NCBI RefSeq assembly: GCF_040712315.1
Contig: NC_134024.1
Span: 25,866,658 to 25,930,657, forward strand
DNA length: 64,000 nucleotides
From: Castanea sativa
Lineage: Eukaryota; Streptophyta; Magnoliopsida; Fagales; Fagaceae
Direction of reading: 5' to 3'
Of this stretch, positions 57,872 through 64,000 are shown one piece after another. The first letter of the stretch is position 1. The number at the start of each line of letters is the position of its first letter. The notes beneath the pieces were generated by a model that was not told the origin of the DNA, did not search any database, and saw nothing but the letters and a program-made list of their open reading frames with translations. Made by a program: the position numbers and the translations under genes.

Positions 57872-58399
57872 CAATCCATGACAAAACACAAAATAAACAA
57901 AAAGCTCAAAGTTACATAAACAGCCCAACCAAACAAAATTCAATCTTACCACTATCTATCAGTTGCAAGTGTAGATAGCAGCATGACTGAATCAACCTGT
58001 GTATTCCTGAAACACTTAATAAACACATAAACGCATGTGTGAAAAATACAAGTAAAACAAAGTAAATTCTTGATTTCACATAACCTAAAATAAAAGACAT
58101 ATCATGAATAACCTCATAAATATAAATCAATAATCAATGTAGCACAATGTGAAACAAGAAACAGAAATAAAAACATAATGTCTCCCCCTATCATATACAA
58201 CTCATAAAAAGGAAAGACAACAAAAATAAATACAACATGAGCCAGAAAGAATAAGTACAAAATGAAGCACCTAGATACAATCTAAAGCTCCAAAGCTCCA
58301 AAACAACAAAAAACTCTCCCTATAACAAAGATCTACCCCGCTATCTACCCATATGTCTAAATGTACTCCCCCTTTTTGTGACGAATTGTCAAAGGGCAA

Positions 58400-59504
58400 T
58401 CAAGACTCATCTTCAAAAGGAGGTGGCAGAGGGGATAGTCTAAGGCTCGCCAACTCTACACGTAAACCCCAAAGCTCTATGAGGACATCCACCAAAAGCT
58501 GACCATGAGCCGCCTGAACGGTCATGATAGTTTCTAACATATGACGAATGCTAGATTCATTCAAAGTAAAAGGTAGAGGATCAGCAGCAATCAGATCAAC
58601 AAACTCCTCAACATCGGGATCATCTGAAGAGGGACGAGGAGGAGGAGGTGGAGGTGCAACACCTAAAGAAGACTCAACTATAGGGCGTTTAGATCTAGCT
58701 CTTATCTGAGCAGCCCTCTACCTAAGGAAGGTGGCATCTATGAGAGCTATAATGTGTACGGGCTCAGAAGCAGGAAACCCATCTAAACTTAGATGTAACA
58801 AAATCCGATAAATAAAAACCAGGAAGAAAAGAGCATGAGAAGAAGAACTACTCCTATGGACCTCAACGAAAGATCGAATGAAAAGATGAGGAAAACTCAT
58901 AGGAGTATCGGTGACAAGGGCATACAAAAATGCACATTTCTCTTATGAATGGTATGCAAATGAGAGATGGGCCAGATAGAATGACAAGAAATTTAGAAAA
59001 AGAGATAATGAATCTTAGTCAACTCATGAGAAGTGATCTGAGGATCAGAACCCCATTGGATAGAAGTACCAGTGATGTAGGACATAATGTCATCAGGAGG
59101 AGGTGACTTATCATAAGGATACACAGGATGTCGTACCAGAGGCACCCCAAGAGCAGAAGCCACTATTGAAGGAGTAATGGTAAACTCATCTCCCCTTATC
59201 CAACTCTTCACAAATTGAATGTTCGAAGAAGTGGAGTGAACAAAGAGGTTCGAGTAGAACTCTCTGATCAAGGTAGCCGGAAGAGGATGATCAAAATCCA
59301 TCAAAGGCAACCAGCCCTTACGCTTAAAATTCCTCCTAATTTCCGAATCAAGCTCATCTAAAATAACTTTCCTCTCAGCCCACACAGATTTAAGAAGGTT
59401 CAGCTTCTCATACGTTCTTGGTTTTTCTCACTCAAAAACCTCTCACTATCAAAAGGAGTAGAAGAAGAAGAGGAAGTCCTACGGGCTCTATTCTTCCTAA
59501 CCAT
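58400..59504 (-). pseudogene. Copy B accessory protein (putative plant transposon protein-like), broken
   Basis: ATG at 59504 (MVRKNRARRTSSSSS), then a shift near 59415, and the conserved core in 59385-58993: ERKVILDELDSEIRRNFKRK, TLIREFYSNLFVH, IVASALGVPLVRHPVYPYD, PPPDDIMSYITGTSIQWGSD. More breaks follow at 58900-58990. The next part (58927-58718) has FPHLFIRSFVEVHRS and VHIIALIDATFLR, ending in a stop. After a Pro-rich stretch (VAPPPPPPRP) the C-terminus has VQAAHGQLLVDVL and ends ...FEDES, then TGA. Homologous to the copy A protein along its full length; together they show a protein of roughly 370-390 residues. Confidence 0.75.
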
Positions 59505-59540
59505 GATTCTAAAGATCAGAAAGGATAGAAAAAAGAGAGA

Positions 59541-59582
<42 letters not shown>

Positions 59583-61571
59583 AAGAAAAACCTAAGGGCA
59601 GTTTGCATCAGACATAGTTAGAGCAAAAGCAATATTGAAATAACAATCTATATGATGCATGAACATAATAAACACATGATGCATGCTCTAATGCAGTGAG
59701 AATAGTCCAATTATACTTGAAAAACTAACAATTGACTTGAACATAGAGTTTTAGGACCAAAAAAAAAAATTGAAAACCCACGTTCAACAATTTAACCAAA
59801 TGGAGTAATTAATCATTACACTAGATAGAAATCATCATATAATGATATAATCAATCAATCTCACAAGTCAATTTCATCAAATTTAGTTCAATTGAACAAA
59901 ATCCTCAATTTCTTAAACTTTCAAGCCCTAGAATTTCAAATTATTCCAAAATCACAAAATTAATCAAGTTAATGCATGGGAATCATGTTAATAAGATGCA
60001 AGGACAAAAACCCATCAAACAAACTTGATTAAAAACAACTAATTTGAACAAAAAATCCAAAATCCTTAGGTTCGAAATTTCCAACTAAAATGCATGTAAT
60101 ATGTGATTTGAATAAAAAACAAAGGTTAAAAGAGACTTACAATCACTAGAAGACAAAAACCCTTGAAGATTTGAGGCAGAAAACGACAAAAATTGCTTTA
60201 GGTTGGATCGTTCGAGACAAACAGAGTGAGGAGTGTTTGAAAAATTTGAATAGGTGAAGAACATGTGAGAAACAATCCCCTTTTAAAAAAAACTCAAACC
60301 GATTTTCGATCAGTCGAAAAATACCTTCAATCGATCGATCTAGCATTAATCGAACAACGATCGAGACAGGCAGATTCAAACCTAATTTTTTATCGCATTT
60401 TCAATCGGTCAACCAACATGTTCAATTAATCGAAAATCTCAAAAATTCATTTTTTAAAAAAAAAAAAACAGAGCATTTTAATGCAGAACCACCTCAAAGC
60501 ACATTGTTTTATGAATGAAATGCATGAGTATTAGCTGCAAAGTTTTTCAAAAACCCTTGAATTTAACCCAAATCTTCCAAAAACAAGATTTTCAATCAAT
60601 TTATCCAAAAACACAAACTTTAAACACATTTTGCATCAAAATCAAGGTTCTTTCAATCTCGGATGGCCACAACAAGATCACACACAACATGTACCAAATT
60701 TAGCAAAGAGTAACTTGTGAAGTGTATGCAACTAGCAAGAGCTTGAGATACATGTGAGGTGATAAGTAGATAGTAATCAATCACAATTTTTAAAAAATTC
60801 ATCACATAAATTTGAAAGAGACTATCACTTGAAGAGTTACATCATATAACTCCCACATCTCCTAAAATAAAAGTTTGCAATCATGTAAGTTTCTTGAATT
60901 TTCCTCATAATGTACACGCCAATTTTTAATGTTTTGAAACTTATTAAAATAGCCAAGATAATGTACACTTTAATTTTATCTGATTGTGAAGTTATTATAG
61001 CCCAATAATGTACACACCAATTTTATTATTCAAATCGAGGCTACACCTTATATTCTTTTTGTGCATGTGCTACACTTTCTCGAGCACAAAATCTTATGAT
61101 ATACACTAAGGTGTTCATGATTGGCTAGTAAATAGTGGTGAGATGGTTATTTATGCCTTTCTTATTAAATTCAAGTCCAACAATCAAAGACATATGACTT
61201 CAATATCAAGATCATGTGATCAAAAACTATAAACAATTCCCACACAACATGCACTACACAGTTCAAACTAGTAAAGTGCAATAAAATAAGCTCATCTAAG
61301 CTAAACAAGGTACATAAACATGTTATCTAAAGATAATTTGGCCAACCTTAATTTCAAATCCAAAAACAATGATGCAAAACACTTTTTCTTTTTCTTTTTC
61401 TTTTTCTTTTTCTTTTTCTTTTTTTTTTTAAATTTAAAAAGAAACAAAAACAACCTAGCATGAAATGCATGAATGATATGCAATGCAAATCCTAAAAACA
61501 AAAACAAACCAAAACAGCCAAAAAGGAATGGTCACAGAGGATAGAAAACACAAGGACCATGTCAGAAAGAC
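59505..61571 (-). other. Long non-coding interior of copy B
   Basis: Matches 35613-37619 of copy A in reverse. It has a ~38-base poly-A run (59543-59580), a (CTTTTT)n tract (61381-61432) and GATCGA motifs near 60300-60425. No coding. Confidence 0.6.
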
Positions 61572-63405
61572 TCAAATAGATTGAGCCTTTTACATCCAAA
61601 ACTTTTTAGATGCAACTCTAGCATTGGAGTTTTTATTCTGATTAGAATGATGAGCAACTCCAAGATTGGAATAAAAGTTTAAAACATTTTCAATTCACCA
61701 ATAAGTATCATAGGATCTTGTGCTTGAGGCATAGATAATTTTGGCTTATTTGCTCGCTTAACAGCTTGCAACTTGAAACAGTTTGGGCGAATGTGCCCAA
61801 CCTTTCCACAAAAATGACAACCTTAAGTAGGTCTATCATGCAACTTATCCTTAGGAGGGTTAGGAGTCTTAGGTTTAGACTTTTTGAGATCAACCCTAAT
61901 CTTCCAAGGAGGTATAACTTCCACTAGTTTGACAATCTCACTCACGAGTGGGTCAGAAGAAAGAACAAAATTTGTGGAATAAGTTTCAGACACAGAGATG
62001 CTTTCGACAAAACCTAGATCAGTTTTGTCTAAAGGAGACTTTTGAACATTTAACATGTGATCAAGTTTAGAACTAGCAGAACTATTTATTTGTTCTCTAG
62101 CAACAGATAATTCTAGTTCTGAGTTCTTAACTTTATCAAGCAACAACATGTTCTCAGTCTTCACCTTATCAAGCAATTCATTAGCATCAAATAATTTCAA
62201 GAGTAAATTCTTCTTATCAAGTTCAAGAGAAGCAATTTTCTGTAAGCCTAAATCAACATTCATAGCATCCTTTGCAGCAACATTGCAAAGTTTATTATAG
62301 GCTTCTTGCAAATCAAAATTCTCAAAGAGTTCCCCATCAGAAGGGTTCTCATCAACCATAACACTTTCATTAACTATAGCAGTAGCTATGAAAGTAATGG
62401 AGTTTCTATCTTCATCACTACTAGACTCATTATCAGAAACTTCATTATCACTAAGGGTTACAGCCATAGCCTTACCCTTTGATCTCAAGTATGTAGGACA
62501 TTCTCATTTTACATGACCATACCCTTAACAACCAAAACATTGTTGACCCATAGAATTAATAGAGGTTTGATCTACTTTTTCTTTAAATTTTTCAGTATTG
62601 TTCACTTTAGTGGGATCATTCCTCCTAAAATTTCTAGGTTCAGCATTGTTTTACCTCTTGCCCTTCTGTTATTATTCCTAAGAAAATTTCTAAAGTTCTT
62701 GGCAAGGTAAACAATCTCTATAGCAGAGAGCTCATCATCAAATCCATTCCCTTCAACATCATCAACTGACTTAAGAGCCATTGATTTGGATTTGCTTGTC
62801 TTGGGTAGGTCCAATCCATAGGACTAAAGAGATCCTACAAGTTCATTAACAAGGATGGAGTCCACATCTTTGCTTTCAGTAATGGCAGTCACTTTGGGTC
62901 TAAAGTCTTCAGTCAAAGATCTAAGAATTTTCCTAACAATCTTAAATTGATCATAGATTTCACCCAAATTATAAGCAGAATTAACAATGTCATTAAGCTC
63001 AGCATAAAATTCATCAAAACTCTCATCATCAAACATCCTAATGCTTTCAAATCTAGATGTTAACTGTTGCAACTTATTAATCTTGACTGCCTTTGTGCCT
63101 TCATGCACAATTTGGAGAATATTCCATGCAGTATAAGCAACCTCAACATTAGAAATGCTCTTGAATTCCTCCATAGAAACAGCATTAAAAATAGCACTCA
63201 TGGCTTTGCTATTAAAAGCAGCTGCTTCTTTCTGAGAAGTTTGCCACTCATTGATTGGAGTAGTGGGGTTCTCCTATCCGTACTCAACGGAATTCCAGAC
63301 TCTCTCATCAATGGATTTCAGGAAAGCTTTCATCCTTACTTTCCAGTAAGTATAGTTATTCACATCAAAGTGAGGTGGGATCACAAGAGAGTGACCATGT
63401 TTCAT
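61572..63405 (-). pseudogene. Copy B gag, with stops and one frameshift
   Basis: ATG at 63405 (MKHGHSLVIPPHFDVNNYTY). The capsid piece (63201-62824) has IFNAVSMEEFKSISNVEVAY and DDESFDEFYAELNDIVNSAY. A basic segment follows (FRNFLRNNNRRARGK), with a shift at about 62650. The first zinc knuckle (near 62545-62500) reads CFGC-stop-GYGHVK-stop-ECP. The long piece 62488-61823 has an acidic Ser-rich stretch, then a predicted coiled coil (DKVKNSELELSVAREQ). A second zinc knuckle lies near 61830-61790 (CHFCGKVGHIRPNC). Stops replace Trp, Gln or Ser codons. It ends at TGA 61574-61572. Two zinc knuckles in one gag are unusual for copia-type elements. Confidence 0.83.
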
Positions 63406-63461
63406 GACAACAGAGGTCAATGATCAACTCTTAAATCAAAGGATCTAAACACTAGAGATAA

Positions 63462-63476
63462 CCTACTCTGATACCA
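63462..63476 (-). promoter_or_regulatory. Primer binding site of copy B (initiator tRNA-Met type)
   Basis: The minus strand reads TGGTATCAGAGTAGG, two bases inside the 5' LTR. One C-to-T change from the copy A site. Confidence 0.88.
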
Positions 63477-63478
63477 TT

Positions 63479-64000
63479 TGTACGTTTTTAGACCCCTTAA
63501 AACACAAGTTGTTTAACTTAGTTATTTAGCCAAGTGATTAACTTAGGTAAATTATTCAGATCTATGTTAAAACAATAACAATTATATCATGTAAAGTAGT
63601 GCGGAAAAATAAAGAACACATGATATGATAACCTAGGAAACCAAACCGGTAAAAAACTTGAGGATGATTTAACATAACTATCCTCAAGGTAAAACAAGAT
63701 CCACTATGAAAGAATTGAAGTTTTACAATAGCGACTTAAACCACTAATATTCTATTGCTACCTCGAGTAGAAAACTTACTACCACGACCACGTGACAGCT
63801 CTGAGTCCATGGATTACTTATTTCTCAGATCCACCGCATCCACAAGTACACCACTTGTATTTCTTGAAGTTCTTTATGCAGCAACTGAAACGATCACCAA
63901 GCTCTCGACATCAATCTCGATCTTGATAACCCTAAGTATATATGAAGGCAAACACCTTTAGATCTCACAAGAGATTCACACACATAGCATAAACAACAAC
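63479..64000 (-). repeat. 5' LTR of copy B, partial
   Basis: From the LTR end (minus ACGTACA) to the window edge, about 520 of an expected 840 bp. It matches 57125-57520 and 56192-56296 closely. Confidence 0.92.

Larger units (their letters stand above)
56192..64000 (-). mobile_element. Non-autonomous LTR retrotransposon, copy B (gag plus accessory ORF, no pol), cut by window end
   Basis: The same family and gene order as copy A, on the minus strand: partial 5' LTR (63479-64000), primer site, gag, a 2-kb non-coding interior, accessory gene, polypurine tract, 3' LTR (56192-57857, split by a solo LTR). The interior is 5.6 kb, again with no protease, integrase, RT or RNase H. It keeps the middle of gag that copy A lost. 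Its right end and target duplication lie outside the window. Confidence 0.92.

Noticed and set aside
59385..59504. Separate small Ser-rich gene
   Set aside because: It is the N-terminus of the copy B accessory protein, as shown by the matching Ser-rich start at 37620 in copy A.
61301..61507. Minus-strand frame with a long poly-Lys run
   Set aside because: It is produced by the (CTTTTT)n tract in the non-coding interior of copy B.

Overview
This 64-kb window is nuclear DNA from a flowering plant, almost certainly a woody eudicot. The evidence is AT-rich intergenic DNA, GT-AG introns, and nested LTR retrotransposons, CACTA, hAT and Helitron-like elements. The retrotransposon protein types (a gag with two zinc knuckles, a 'LIREFYSNL' accessory protein, a Tat element with an antisense gene) look to me like families abundant in oak-type genomes (Fagaceae). 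That placement is from memory and needs a search. I see no bacterial, organellar, tRNA or rRNA genes.

Layout. 1-1534: AT-rich DNA with microsatellites. 1540-12885: a complete but decayed Ty3/gypsy Tat-lineage element on the minus strand, with LTRs, a 5-bp target duplication, two RNase H domains, a 150-bp minisatellite and a separate gene on the opposite strand. 13733-14682: a solo copia-type LTR. 15282-20819: a decayed Ty3/gypsy chromovirus on the plus strand. 20820-24870: small repeats. 24871-53133: one host gene on the minus strand, encoding a universal-stress-protein-like (USP) domain followed by a protein kinase. Its ten recognisable exons are spread over 28 kb because mobile DNA sits inside it: an hAT element in exon 1, a 17.8-kb intron 3 holding a Helitron-like element and a 13.7-kb retrotransposon, and a small hAT-like element in intron 4. 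That retrotransposon (copy A, 33371-47100) is itself split by a 6.9-kb CACTA element inside its 3' LTR. 56192-64000: a second member of the same retrotransposon family (copy B, minus strand, running off the window). Its 3' LTR is split by a solo LTR in the opposite orientation.

How the parts relate. The kinase exons join in phase except at the exon 4/5 junction. The kinase domain keeps its glycine loop, Lys, HRD and DFG motifs. The hAT insertion in exon 1 and a frameshift in exon 4 suggest a disrupted allele or pseudogene. The most unusual system is the copy A/copy B family: LTRs, a primer site and a polypurine tract flank a gag gene, about 2 kb of non-coding DNA and one accessory gene, with no protease, integrase, reverse transcriptase or RNase H in either copy. 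It must be mobilised in trans.

Many breaks in the coding regions are TAG, TAA or TGA where the family has Gln or Arg codons. That is the C-to-T pattern expected of long-methylated, silenced transposons.
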